From Apiospora phragmitis (Eukaryota > Ascomycota > Sordariomycetes > Amphisphaeriales > Apiosporaceae), in the NCBI GenBank assembly GCA_038363925.1, contig JAQQWL010000015.1, positions 124,001 to 188,000 of the forward strand: a stretch of 64,000 nt of DNA. Reading direction: 5' to 3'. The position numbers and the translations under genes were made by a program. Shown one piece after another: positions 1-20,451 of this stretch; the first letter of the stretch is position 1, and every line of letters starts with the position of its first letter. Below the pieces are notes generated by a model, which saw only the letters and a list, made by a program, of their open reading frames with translations, searched no databases and had not been told where the DNA came from.

Positions 1-568
1 ACACCATACCCGACGGACTTCAACGAGGCGAGCGGCTGCCGTAAGTAAGTACGCAAATACGTCTTCAACTCGCCTCCGAGGTGAAGTGAGCGAGCACCTC
101 ATCCACCTTGCTATCGTCTACATGGCATGTCGATGGGCACAGCAGTGGAGGAACGTTTTCTCGTGAGCAGTCACGGAATCAATGCCGATCACTGCCTCTC
201 GTGCCCGCAGCATCCTGTGAGGAGGAGGAAAGATCGTGATACTCCAAGCTATTACCAGCGGCACAATCATGGAGAGACAAATCGCGGTACAGCATACGCA
301 TCGTGATTGGTGTAGTATAACTATATTTAGTCGCTGTCAAGTTACTTGAACAAAATTTCCTAGTGTCGCTGTCGCCCTCCAGTCCAGCCATGTAATCATA
401 CACAGATGTAGTTCCGCCTCCGATATGCAGTGGGAATAATCAGTCCGCAGCCATGTTTAGCTGACATGGGTATGTAGTAATGCAACGCGCCTTGAGATCT
501 AAATATGACCGACCACATGCACCAAACAATCAAAACTCCTAGCGCCGTCCGTTCAGTCGTTTTCACTT
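1..568. other. 3' flank of the KDM5 gene, no gene seen
   Basis: This stretch lies beyond the stop codon of the minus-strand KDM5 gene. It probably holds that gene's 3' untranslated region. Open frames here are short and have no recognisable composition or motif. Confidence 0.5.
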
Positions 569-9879
<9,311 letters not shown>

Positions 9880-10915
9880 TCATTGATTGCCTTGGTATGG
9901 CTCGTGTGGCAACTCGTGCCTCACCTGACCGGACTGGTAAGGTGCCAGCTCATGCGCCATTGGATCATTATATAATTCTGATGCTCGTTCTGCTGGTGTT
10001 CCCTGGGGCTTCATCGCGCCGTCATTGCATGTCTGTTGGTTCCCAATTGCTTGAGTGGCAGGTACAGCTGTTCGCCTCCTCCGACACCAGTATACTGCTC
10101 CTAGTATGACGAGAATACATGCCACACTCCCGATCGAAGCACCGACTGCAATTCCAGTCACAGAAGACGCCCCCCCCCCCTGATGTTGCTTGTGCTGGCG
10201 TATCAGTTTTTGCGCCGTCTTGTGAAATCAACGCAGTAGTATGTATCTCTGTCATACTACTTTGCGATAAGGTCGAGGAAGTCGTGGGGTTGGCTTGTCC
10301 AATGACCGTTACAGTTGTTGGCGTACCTCAAGCAAGTGTCAATGACATTGGAAAGGACACAGATGACTTGAGTCGTAGACCGTACTTACCTGGAAAGAGG
10401 ACATTGATATTGTTCTGACAGTCGACATTGGCACGGTTGGAGTCGATACAGTAGTAAAGGTCTTCGGTGGTGTCTGCACATTTGGCTACCCCCATGCCAC
10501 CGCTGGTAAGATCATCATTTGGCGCCTGGTATACGCCGTTACATCAATACCTAAAGCAGGAACTATATAGAAATCCCATCGAAGTGACACCCTTCTCCAA
10601 CCCTCTAGGTCTCAGACGTACCTTCGAATTCACGCAAAAGGCCGGGCGGGAGCTACTACGCCAATCTTTATCCGTGCAGCTTCCATGAACGAACGAACTT
10701 GCTCCAGGTATCTGCAGCTCCTCCTCGGTAGCTTTGCACAGATTGTTCGATAAACAAGCATAGCCTTGCCCGCAGCAGGTTGATTGCGTAGATGTATCAC
10801 GACATGGCGTGTCGTGCGGTGCAAGGGAGCCGTCTGGATAATAACAGAAGGAATATGCGTGAGCGATCAGTATAGATAGGGCGAAAGCAATAGACCAATA
10901 TCGAGTTGCATTCAT
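9880..10915 (-). CDS. Cys-rich single-pass surface protein, unknown function
   Basis: Three exons (10915-10622, 10525-10390, 10326-9880) with good donors (GTACGT, GTAAGT). The product starts with a signal peptide (ALSILIAHAYS), followed by an ectodomain with regularly placed cysteines (CCGQGYACLSNNLC, then FC, KC, YYC and DC), a Thr/Ser-rich stalk, a Gly run, one membrane segment (VACILVILGAVYW) followed by basic CRRRR, and a Pro/Glu/Gln-rich cytoplasmic tail. This layout is common among fungal plasma-membrane or wall-anchored proteins, including stress-sensor-like proteins, but I do not recognise a named family. The stalk and the membrane segment are in different frames, joined across an 11-G run on the coding strand (10170-10180). 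With ten Gs the product is 291 residues. Ligand and role are unknown. Confidence 0.72.
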
Positions 10916-12000
10916 ACTGATTTATAGTAAAGAACAAGAGAACTGTATGAAACAGGCTTCTGCGTAAAAAGAGCGAGGCGATCAAAAGTAAGACGAACGC
11001 CCAAGAATGAGCAGACATCACTGGGGGTGCGCCGTTATTTAGGACTCGTCGGTTCAGCCTGATCATGTCAAGCAGGCTGTCTGGCTTCATGAGCTACCTG
11101 CCACTGTGTACAGCCTTCTAGGGTAGGGGGCGGCGCACTTACTGCTTAAGGTATGAAAAGTAATGTCGGTCACATCATCACTTTCATTGGCCCTGCCCAG
11201 AATGCATGTGGCTGCTTACCCCCCCCCCCCTCCCCCTCCAAGTGTGCACCGACTTGCCATCAAGGCATGATCGAAGCTCAATTGCCCATGGAAGCGACCA
11301 GAAACGAGACCTTCATTTTTCTTGGGCGTCGTCACGCCCACCTTTCTACTTCATTTCCATTTGAACCAAAGGAGATCAAAAGAAAGCATGGCCGTTTGCT
11401 CTCCTGAGTCGCCCGTTACCAAATCAAATCACATCCTCTATAACATTCGTAGTAACGTTAATAAGGGAAAAGAACTACGTGACTTAATTCCAGTCTCAAA
11501 TGTTTTGTTATCCGTCGTGAAGTGATAAACATCACCACGTACCTTACATGTAGGGTGTGGCAGAAGCAGTTTGCCGATTCGATACATGGCACGTTCGGAG
11601 AAGAGAGGTGTTGTCGCACAGGGGCACTGCAAGCTTCCCGAATCCCTTGCCGCCAAGCCAAGACTGGTAGAAAGGGTCGGCAGGTAGGTGAAGAAACAGG
11701 ATGAACTGTATCTTAAATAGGACGGTCAACGTTGTTAATGTAAGCACGCAGTGTAAGCATGTAGCTACGAGTACAAGCTACGAGTACGGAGTACCGAATG
11801 TATAAATAGCAGCACTGCAAGCCCTCCATTCGCACTGTCCACGCTAATAACCAACACCTAACCAACACCCCCCGGGGCCCCGCCCCCATTATCCAGGGGA
11901 CCTGGGGGCTAAGGTTGCGCTTCTCATACATTTGGAGCTGGGCATGAGTCCACCTGAATTCAACTCCTTCAACTTCAACAAGTCAGTTCATGAAGCAAAG
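10916..12000. other. Divergent intergenic region
   Basis: This stretch separates the minus-strand surface-protein gene from the plus-strand mannosidase, so it should hold both promoters. It contains a 12-C run at 11219-11230. No gene is seen. Confidence 0.5.
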
Positions 12001-13992
12001 ATGGCCAGAATCCAGCGCAGACTGATATTTCCGCTGGCTCTTCTGCTGGCCGTCGGCTTTTATTACACCTCCAGCTTCCACAGCTCAATACCAGCTCTTA
12101 GGTGGCAGCATGGGTCCGCCATCGCTCCCGGCGTTTTGGACGATCCAGAGTACTTCTGGAGGAAGCTGCCAACACACTACCAGTTGCAATCAATTCGGCC
12201 ACTACCGGGGGGGAAGCCATTGAAGCTTCCAAAGATCCAGCATCAATTCAGCCAAGAGACCAGCGCAGAGAAGGCGACACGTCTCGAAAGGCAACTTGCT
12301 GTCCAGGAAGCATTCGGACGTGGCTGGAAAGCATATCGCGAGCATGCATGGCTCCAGGATGAGCTCGCGCCCGTCAGTGGGGGTGCCAAGAATACTTTTG
12401 GCGGATGGTCAGCACCTGCGACGCCCCGTCTCATTCTTCTCTGATTGCATCGGGCAATTGCATACTGACTGATTTTGTTTAGGGGGGCTACTTTGGTCGA
12501 CAATTTGGACACGCTGTGGATTATGAACATGCGAAGCGAGTTTGAGGATGCGGTTGCTGCTGGTACTAACATTAGCTTTGAGACTAGCTCTCTTACTGAG
12601 GTCAATGTCTTCGAGACGACGATCCGATATCTTGGAGGATTCTTGTCGGCATACGACCTGAGCGGAGATCAGAGGCTTCTACGCAAGGCCCGTGAAGTGG
12701 GAGACATGCTGTATGTCGCTTTCGATACGCCCAACCGGATGCCCATCACGCGCTGGGACGTGACAAAGGCCGGAAAAGGGGAGTTGCAGGAAGCGTCGTC
12801 ATGGGCTCTCGTTGCAGAAATCGGATCTCTCTGCATGGAATTCACACGCTTGTCTTTTGTAACTGGTGACCCGAAATGGTTTGATGCCACGGAACGGATC
12901 ACGGAGGTACTGAAGGCCGAACAGAGCAAGACCAAACTCCCGGGCAGTACGTACCCGCCACCTTCTCTTCTTGATGTCTTTAGTAATATGCAGAACTACG
13001 CTACTCTCCTATTGTACGCAATACTCCTGCTAACAGTTGACACAGTGTGGCCGATCAGTATCAACCCGAAGACCAAGGATTTCCATGGAGACAACACTTT
13101 TAGCCTTGGTGCCATGGCTGATTCGGTATTTGAGTATCTACCTAAGATGGTCGCCCTTTCTGGCGGCCTGCTGCCAGAGTATGGCGAGATGTACACCTAT
13201 GCGGCAAATACAGCCAAGAAGTACAGCTTCTACCGACCTATGACACCGGATAATGCAGACATACTGCTGGCGGCTGCCGTGCATGTCAACAAGGACGGTG
13301 CTGGGAAAGAAGTACCGATGTCGGACTTTGTGGGACAGCATCTAGTCTGCTTCGTTGGAGGCATGCTAGCTATCGGGACAAAATTGCTGCAACGGCCAGA
13401 TGACCTGGACATTGCTCGAAAGCTCACCGACGGATGCATCTGGACATATGCTTCCATGCCGCACGGCATTATGCCCGAGACATTTCTCATGACACCGTGT
13501 CCGTCGAAGAGCACGACTTGCGAATGGGATGAATACGCGTGGAAGAAAGCTCTGCTCGCAAGCGCCGAGGAAGACGTGACCAAGCTCACGAAGGAGCAGA
13601 TCAGCGCGCTCGCGGACCAAGTCATCTCCGACAAGAGACTGCCCAAGGGCTTCACTGACGTTATGGACCGACGATATATCCTGCGGCCCGAAGCCATCGA
13701 AAGCGTCTTCGTGTTATACCGGGTGACCGGCGACAAGAGCCTGCTCGAATCGGCCTGGACCATGTTTCAGGCCATCCAGGAGGCTTCCAAGACCAACCTG
13801 GCAAACTCAGCGCTCGCGGACATTACCATTGCGTCGAAGGACAAGCCGCACCAAACTGACTCTATGGAGAGTTTCTGGATGGGCGAGACGTTGAAGTACT
13901 TCTACCTCATCTTCAGCGAGCCCAGTCTCATCAGCCTGGACGAGTATGTTTTCAACACGGAAGCACATCCATTCAAGCGTCTTTTGCGCTAG
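12001..13992 (+). CDS. Class I alpha-1,2-mannosidase (GH47)
   Basis: Predicted inverting, calcium-dependent alpha-1,2-mannosidase that trims Man9 N-glycans in the ER or Golgi. Three exons fit: 12001-12407, 12483-12946 and 13046-13992; the second intron has a GCTAACA branch point. The 605-residue product is a type II membrane protein: a basic start, then a signal anchor (LIFPLALLLAVGF, about residues 10-22), a stem, and the GH47 barrel. Family landmarks are FGGWGATLVDNLDTLWIM, RPEAIESVF, FWMGETLKYFYL and FNTEAHPF, which carry the catalytic acids and the calcium-binding Thr. I chose the ATG at 12001 for its context (AAGATGGCC) and because the anchor follows directly; an in-frame ATG at 11944 would add 19 residues. 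No frame break is seen. The subfamily (ER Mns1 type versus Golgi IA/IB type) cannot be settled by eye. Confidence 0.93.
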
Positions 13993-14767
13993 TGTGTTGC
14001 TGGGCGATATACAACTATGCAAGGGCATGAGGTCTGAGGGTTAAATTGGCATGTGTTATACAATTTCCATTGTATCCAACAGGTTCCCATAAAAAGAGGC
14101 GTCACTAAACGACGGACAGGTTCTACAGGAGATGGTTACATCATCAACGGAATGGGCGGGGGTAAGGAGTTATTATTGAAAGCCTCTACTTCTATTAAAC
14201 ATCCCAGTGTTCTTATCGATCTCATGGTCTAAGCACCAAATCCCGATTGCGGGATGTAACCTGCGGGGACAACATGAATACGTGTCAGGAGTCCGAACCC
14301 GTAAGCTCTTCTGGAAGTGATGTAGATGGCTTTAAAGTTGTTGACTCCGGCTGATACGTCACCTCAAGCAGCTGCGTCAACTCATCTATCGACTATAACT
14401 CGATTATAGTTAGATACTAGTCAAGTGGGGCTAAAATGTACAATACGCAAGCGTTACTAATATCCACTTAAGAAAAGGGGTACGAGTCGTTATTGGCGAA
14501 CCGACAGGAGTTCAGCCGACTATTTAAAGTAAAATGTAACCGGCACAAACAAGGGCTAGAGGGACCGTTCTATTCAAATAATTCTCAAGGTGCTTTGACT
14601 TGCAGTGTCATCTTCGTTTATCCTTCTGTGCTGGTGCTTAATGGGCTTCTTTGTACCAGCCTGCTATGCTTTAGGTATTCGGGGAGGGCGAAACAACAAC
14701 TCACTGTTAGTTCGTAACATAGCGATGCATGAGCCATTGCATTACTGTGAATTCCAGATGGGGCTCT
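13993..14767. other. Convergent 3' region, no gene seen
   Basis: This lies between the ends of the mannosidase and nucleoside hydrolase genes. Both 3' untranslated regions should be here. The middle is AT-rich and shows no coding pattern. Confidence 0.5.
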
Positions 14768-15794
14768 CTATCTCGTAACGTCGGGTCTCTGCTCCAGTAC
14801 ATCCTTGAATATTTCCAGATAGTGTTTAAAGAAGGCATCCGCGTCCACTTCGGATGCAATCAGATCGGGTCCCCCTCAGACTCGGTGAAAGTCACCATCG
14901 CGTTCCTCGGGTCCACCGCCACGTGCCCTGATTTCCATTTACACAATCCGGGCTCGAAGATGGCAGCGGCAGCTAAGGGGTCGTGGAAGGTCATGCGGGG
15001 CTTAATGCTCATCCACCACCTGCTCAGTTTCTGGAGGACCGATTTGAGCTCGCCTTGCACCTTGTCCTCGAATTCCAGGTACTCTTCCTTCGTCCAGGCC
15101 ACCTGGCGCGTGGCATCGAGCCCGACGAAGCGATGGCTTGGCCGCCTTGTCGCCAGCACTATGCCCGCTGCAGTCCGGTCGACGGCGATGTTCCATTCCT
15201 GTGCGGTTCCCCTGCGGGAAGGAATTTGCCGGCCATACTCACCACATCGCGTGTCGCAGATGCGATCTCGGGCTCGAGAGCAAAGAGCAGACCAAGATTG
15301 CTCAGAGGCCCGATCGTCAGTACGACGACTTCATTGAGGTTCTCATGGATGGTCCTTCGTATGAAGTCGACGGCCGTATTTTCCAGTCGGTTGAGCACGT
15401 GGTCTTCCTTCTGGATGTCAGAGTACTGCTGACACTGCTTCTGGCCTTCGCCCTCCAATATAGCGTCGCGACGCCCGCAGTGTATGGGAATATCGGCTGC
15501 TTTTGGACCCATGGCACGAAGAAGAACCTGGGCCACAGCTGCGCGCTGTTGGACATCTCCGGTAACGATGGTGACGCCGAGGAGATTACAACGGGGTTGC
15601 AGAGCTAAGTATGCTAGAGCCAGACCGTCGTCTGGGTCAGTGCCAATATCTGTATCGACAATGACCTTGATGATGTCGTCAACGTTGGGCTCCCCGTCCG
15701 TGTTGATGACTTTGTTGCCGTCGTTGTTAGCTGGAGAGCCAACATTTTCTGTTTTGACGGTGGCCTGGGTGTCGCCGTCATTGGTTGAAGCCAT
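14768..15794 (-). CDS. Inosine-uridine-type nucleoside hydrolase
   Basis: Predicted N-ribohydrolase that splits nucleosides into base and ribose (purine/pyrimidine salvage). The N-terminal calcium-binding motif is present (VDTDIGTDPDDGLALAYLAL), as are IGPLSNLG in mid-protein, VGLDATRQV, and the C-terminal FHDPLAAAAIFEP, which supplies the active-site His-Asp. The ATG at 15794 is used; the longer open frame starts only at a TTG. The reading frame breaks twice. Near 15198 one base seems to be missing after GEPHR; in the next frame the coding sequence continues with EWNIAVDRTAAG. Near 14871-14875, in a C5 run on the plus strand, another base seems to be missing before the tail that ends at 14768. 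Adding one base at each site gives 342 residues, normal for the family. It is either a gene with two assembly errors or a recent pseudogene. Confidence 0.85.
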
Positions 15795-16637
15795 GTTCAA
15801 GGGGTGGCTGACCAAGGGTCTGATGATGGGAACAGGAAAGTGAAGGCGTTGCGACCGGCTTATGTACGCAATGCTGATGATGTAGGGTTTTGTGTTTTCT
15901 GATTGGTGCTTACTACACGGGGAAGTACTAGTGAGGGGGATCTGGGATACGTTACTCCTTCTAGTGGAGTTAAGAATGCAGACGGAATTAACGAGACATC
16001 AGTCTCAGTGCTGGAGGCTAGGAGACAGTTGAAAAAAATCCGCCTTTGGATATCGACAAGCAGCAAGGCCACTCTTATAAGAAAGCCAATCCAGAAAATA
16101 AAGGCAAGCGGCAAACGGCAAGGAAAGTTTGCTCTGAGTAAGCCCTCTTATGCATATTCCAACGGTAGCAAATGGCAAACCCGCCCTTTGAACAGTAAGG
16201 ACAAGAGCCACACAAAGACAGGAGCAAACCAACGCTCGCCATGTTCTTATCTACATACATGTACTTGAAAGAGAGCCCGCATCCCAGAAGCATGGCCTGC
16301 CTGACCACGTGCAGGTATTGATTACCATCGCTATATGCCCCAAGCTATCCGTACATACATGTACAGATGTATGTAATTATGCTACTTAGTGGGGGCTTCC
16401 ATATACTTGCATAATATGTACCCACCCCACCACCCCATGCAATTGATTTCATGTGATTGGTTGGCTTTAATTGATTTTCGATCGTACTAGCGGTTCTCCG
16501 TCGCGACGCGTCTCCCATGCCTTTTCCAAACGCGACCCGGACGTGCCATGTGGGGAGAGAAATGGTAGCAAGCAAGTTTCCATCCACCAGTTTTCCTCCC
16601 AACGACCGCCATTTCCCGACAATCCCAAAGTGCAATC
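15795..16637. promoter_or_regulatory. Divergent promoter region, nucleoside hydrolase / primase
   Basis: This 843-base spacer lies between two divergent starts, so both promoters should be inside. The right part holds repeated TACATGTA-like AT/CA words around 16250-16380. No gene is seen and no specific factor site can be assigned. Confidence 0.45.
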
Positions 16638-18202
16638 ATGATGCTGCGACAGGACTTCAGTCGAATCGACCCCAAAAGGCGCAATGTCGTCGATCATCGC
16701 AAGAAGCAATTCGCCGACCCGGCATACAAGGAGACCGCGTACCCCCACCGACTGAACTTCTACGCCGTCCCGCCAACCGCCGATATCACCTTGGAGCAGT
16801 TTGAGCAATGGGCCATCGACCGTCTCCGCGTCCTGGCCGAGTTGGAAGCATGCTCGTTCCGAAACAAGTCCCCTACCGAAACGGCTGATCATATGAAGCC
16901 TCTGCTCGAAAAATACCTCCCTCTCGGCTTCAACTCGAGCAATTCGCCCAAGCTGTCTGCCGAGCGGCAGAAGGACCACTACAGCCATTTCATCCTGCGC
17001 CTGGCCTTCGCTTCTACGGAGGACCTCCGGAGGAGGTTCGCCCGGGTCGAGACAATGCTGTTCCGTCTACGTCTGAACGACGACACGGCCAAGGAACGTA
17101 ACGAATTCGTTCAGAGTCTGAATCTGGAATGGGACCCTGTTAGCGACGAAGAGCGGAGAGGATATGCCAGCGAGCTTGCTGCGCTTACTGGTTTCAGGAA
17201 AGGAATCCAGGAAGAGGAGACTTGGTTCAAGGTGGACTGGGAGCGAGTTCCGGACTTGGTGGAAGGTCGCAGGGTGTTCCTCCGAGCCGGCAAGGCCTAT
17301 GTGCCCTCGCGAGAGTCGACGAGCATGGTGATCGCCGAGTTCACAAAGCGTCTAGAGCGTTCTCTGGAACTCACGGCGCGTGCGCTCCCTCGGTTGGACG
17401 AAGATGACAGACTGACGCCCATCTTGGACCACCTGTCGAAGAACTTCATAACCCCTGACGCATCCTACAGCAGCAGCACCTCGTCGGTGCCAGATGCTGA
17501 TATTTCCGCGAAGAACGTGGACGCCCTGTCCTCCAGCTTCCCTCTTTGCATGCAGCACCTGCACCGATCGCTGCGGCGCGATGCGCATCTTAAGCATTTT
17601 GGTCGTCTACAGTACACTCTATTCCTGAAGGGCATTGGCCTGAACCTGGAGGAGTGCCTTATCTTCTGGCGGACATCATTCCACAAAATCACTGACGATA
17701 CCTTCAACAAGGAGTATCGGTACAATGTCAGGCACTCCTACGGCGATGTTGGCGGTGACTCGAACCGTCGCGGGGGAGGATACTCGCCCTTCTCGTGTCA
17801 GAAGATCTTGACTGAGCATCCACCCGGCCCGGGCGAGGCGCATGGATGTCCATATCGGCACTTCAACTTGGAGAATTTGACAGCGCTGCTACAGCAGGTG
17901 GGCATCGCAGACCGATCAGTATTACAAGGTGTCAAAGCAGATAAAGAGGCTCAGAAATTCCATATGGCTTGCAATCGGTACGTGTCCAACAAGCAGCCTA
18001 CCTCGTAGCAACCAGCACTGACAAATAATCTAGCGTGTTCGAGCATGTACACAAGAACGAGATCAAACGTGCAAAGGATGACGGCATTTTAACGTCGGCG
18101 CAGCTGGAGACAATTGTGCATCCGAACGAGTACTTTAAGCGAAGCTACCTTCTCAAGAACCTAGGAAAGGGCGGTCAAGACGTAAAGATGGAAGAGGCAT
18201 AA
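16638..18202 (+). CDS. PRI2: DNA primase large subunit (Pri2)
   Basis: Predicted regulatory subunit of eukaryotic primase, part of the DNA polymerase alpha-primase complex that makes RNA-DNA primers in the nucleus. Two exons: 16638-17977 and 18034-18202 (56-nt intron, GTACGT...CTAG). The 502-residue product begins with the family's N-terminal block (YPHRLNFYAVPP) followed by the helical domain. The C-terminal 4Fe-4S domain shows four cysteines in the expected contexts: PLCMQHLHRSLR, PFSCQKILTEH, GCPYRHF and MACNR, with the last cysteine just before the intron. LQYTLFLKGIGLNLEE is also typical. No frame break is seen. The start ATG is the first in frame and is directly followed by the conserved N-terminus. 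Confidence 0.96.
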
Positions 18203-18400
18203 TGGCGCCGGATGATTGACTGGATGACTTTATTGAAGCGCAAGGCATTTGGGGGAACTGGAGTTTGGGTGTACAGAGCCTCGAGAGACGGCCGTTAAGT
18301 AAGCGTCTATTTCCGCTGGAGGCGGAAACACATTGGGGATGTAATACAAAAACATTCCGAGCATGAATGGCGTCGCCAGGATGCCAAACATCAACTTCTT

Positions 18401-19195
18401 TCACTCCACTACTTTTGCCCTGGCGGCTTCTTCAAACCAACGTGCGACCTTGGCCGGGTCCACGGACACGTTCTCCCAGTGCTCCGCCAGCGTCCCCTTT
18501 TCGAACCTCCAGACCCCGCAGAACGGCACCGCCAGGTCTGGGACGCCCATGTTCTGGCTCTGCGCCCGAAGCGTCCCCATGACGGACCCGAAATGCTCGT
18601 TCGAGCTCACCCGGTCCACGTTCATGGCCAGCGTGCCCCCCGCGGCGGCCACAAGCCCCTCCTCGTGCTCCTGCGCCGCCGCGGCGCCGCGGAGCGGGTT
18701 GCTGTGGTCCTCCGCGCGGTGCAGGATGATGTCGGGCGCCGCGACCTGCGAGATGCGCGTCAGGTCGGCATAGAGCCACCGCAGCATGTCGTCGCTGTTC
18801 GCAAAGGTCGGGGCCGAGGCTGGAGCTGGGGCTGGCGAAGAGCTCTTGCCGTTGTTGTTGTTGTTGTTGTTGGCCGCCGCTGCCGCCGTCTTGCGGCTCG
18901 GGTCGGGTAGGGGCTTGCTCAGGAGCATGGCGATGTGGGGCAGGGATACGGATGCTGGTCGCGGTGGTAGCGCTACGGATGCCGGCCTGGGCTCTTTCGG
19001 CTTGGTGCGGGTTCGTGGTCGTGCCCGGGGCGGTGGTCTGGCCCAGCAGCGGCGCGTGGAGGTATCGATGGGAAACAGCGAATACGTTGCGGTATGCGCC
19101 GATGATAGGGAAGAGGAGGGTGCAGCAGGTGCTGTTGGCGCGACCGTGGTGGTCACGGAAGCCTCGCCGTATATGCTGAATCGGCTTCGAGGCAT
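18401..19195 (-). CDS. SnoaL/NTF2-like fold protein, function unknown
   Basis: A single-exon frame of 264 residues. The first half is low-complexity and basic, rich in Pro, Ala and Arg, with an Asn run encoded by an AAC repeat (about 18855-18880). The second half (about residues 135-260) resembles SnoaL/NTF2-like proteins: a helix with LRWLYADL, followed by AAPDIILHRAEDHSNP, and a beta segment ending VPFCGVWRFEKGTLAEHWE. Members of that fold include small polyketide cyclases and isomerases and many proteins of unknown role; nothing nearby points to a substrate. The N-terminal half may be overextended: an internal Met starting MLLSKPLPDP is a plausible alternative start and would leave about 175 residues. 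Confidence 0.6.
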   Translation of the reverse strand: MPRSRFSIYGEASVTTTVAPTAPAAPSSSLSSAHTATYSLFPIDTSTRRCWARPPPRARPRTRTKPKEPRPASVALPPRPASVSLPHIAMLLSKPLPDPSRKTAAAAANNNNNNNGKSSSPAPAPASAPTFANSDDMLRWLYADLTRISQVAAPDIILHRAEDHSNPLRGAAAAQEHEEGLVAAAGGTLAMNVDRVSSNEHFGSVMGTLRAQSQNMGVPDLAVPFCGVWRFEKGTLAEHWENVSVDPAKVARWFEEAARAKVVE

Positions 19196-20358
19196 GCTGC
19201 GCGACGTTCGGGGGGACAGGCCGCGACCTTTTTGTTGTTATGCATGTCTCACTGGACGGAAAGGTGTGCGGTTGGGTGGGAAAGCACTGCCTTCTGTTTT
19301 TTTTTTTTTCGCTATGGGACTCTCCTCGGTCGGACGTCCGGTGATGGCCATCTTCTTATGCACGTTCAGGTTGGGGGGAAGGTTTTGACCATGGCGCATA
19401 GGGGGATATTCCTCGCGTAGTTCCAATCCGCCACGAGCAGATTTAGCCCTCCGTGTTTCGGGTCAAATTAAGTGAATTTCTTTCTTATTTTGATGCATCT
19501 AAGGGTCGAATCTCTTCTACTACCCACTGCAGATGCTCGTATTTTGTGTCCAGTGTTTTGCACCTAGCCCCTAATTGGCATCGCAAGTAGCAATCTGGTG
19601 TTGCCCCTGGATATAGGAAACCACCGAGAAGGCTTACATTCGGTATATCATTATCTCAAAATATAAGAGGCTCCTCAATACTGTGAAGATCCAACTTTGA
19701 TCGTCCCAGAAACGCAGCACAGCAACACCGATTGTAGATGAAACCACATTGCAGAGGGTGCTGTATTGTAGTTGGGGGTTTCAAGCTAGCGGTCTCTACT
19801 CGGAAAAAAGGAGGCTCGGCTCCCAATAACCTGGCGCTCGATCTACTGGGCTAGACTTTCTTTAGTGTCGCCTTTAGTGAAGCTATAGATATGGGAAACG
19901 TGGTGAGATAATACATAATGTAAGTGGCTTCTTCGCCACAGTCCATGCTTTGGGTCGTCGAACATACTGCCGACAACCCACTGTGGGTGCTCAAAAGCCA
20001 TAGCCGCGATCTAGCATGGAGCGGCACTTTCACCTGAAGGCAACCTTGGACATTCAAGGAAGTACATGTACGTCGTAGGACCATTGATATATATTGATCA
20101 TTTACAAGCCGGTAGCACCACGACGTTGGAAACTTGGCAATTACCAACATGCAAAAACACCCGATGTAGACGCTCCAGATCACTTTCTGTGTGCCAACGT
20201 TCTAGGGTACTTACCTACTTAGGTTGGCTAGAGCGCCATATATCTCGCCTCGGCAAATTTGAGCAGATGCGAAGATTATGAGTTCAAGCCTCATACCCGT
20301 GATTGGAGCCAATTGAGATAACCGATGAGGCACAGGCAACTCATGGTCGTTGCCACCG
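19196..20358. other. Gene-poor stretch
   Basis: This region holds a 13-T run at 19297-19309 and short open frames with no recognisable features. No gene is supported. Confidence 0.45.
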
Positions 20359-20451
20359 CTAATTGCAGAAAGTACCAGGGCAAACATCTCCAGCAGACAC
20401 AAGGCTGCCCGAGGTCGTGGCGAGAAGTAGAACGGTGTTGAAGAAGCGCAT
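20359..20451 (-). CDS. Possible tiny secreted peptide (30 codons)
   Basis: A 30-codon open frame starts at an ATG in an excellent context (GCCACCATGC). It encodes a near-ideal signal peptide (FFNTVLLLATTSGSLVSA) followed by only nine residues, two of them Cys (GDVCPGTFCN), before a TAG. It could be a real micropeptide, the first exon of a small secreted protein whose later exons I cannot place, a gene cut short, or chance. No conserved mate is visible downstream. Confidence 0.25.
   Translation of the reverse strand: MRFFNTVLLLATTSGSLVSAGDVCPGTFCN

Noticed and set aside
10500..10621. A frame break between exons 1 and 2 of the surface-protein gene
   Set aside because: Using the acceptor at 10526 instead of a nearer one keeps the frame, so no error is needed there.
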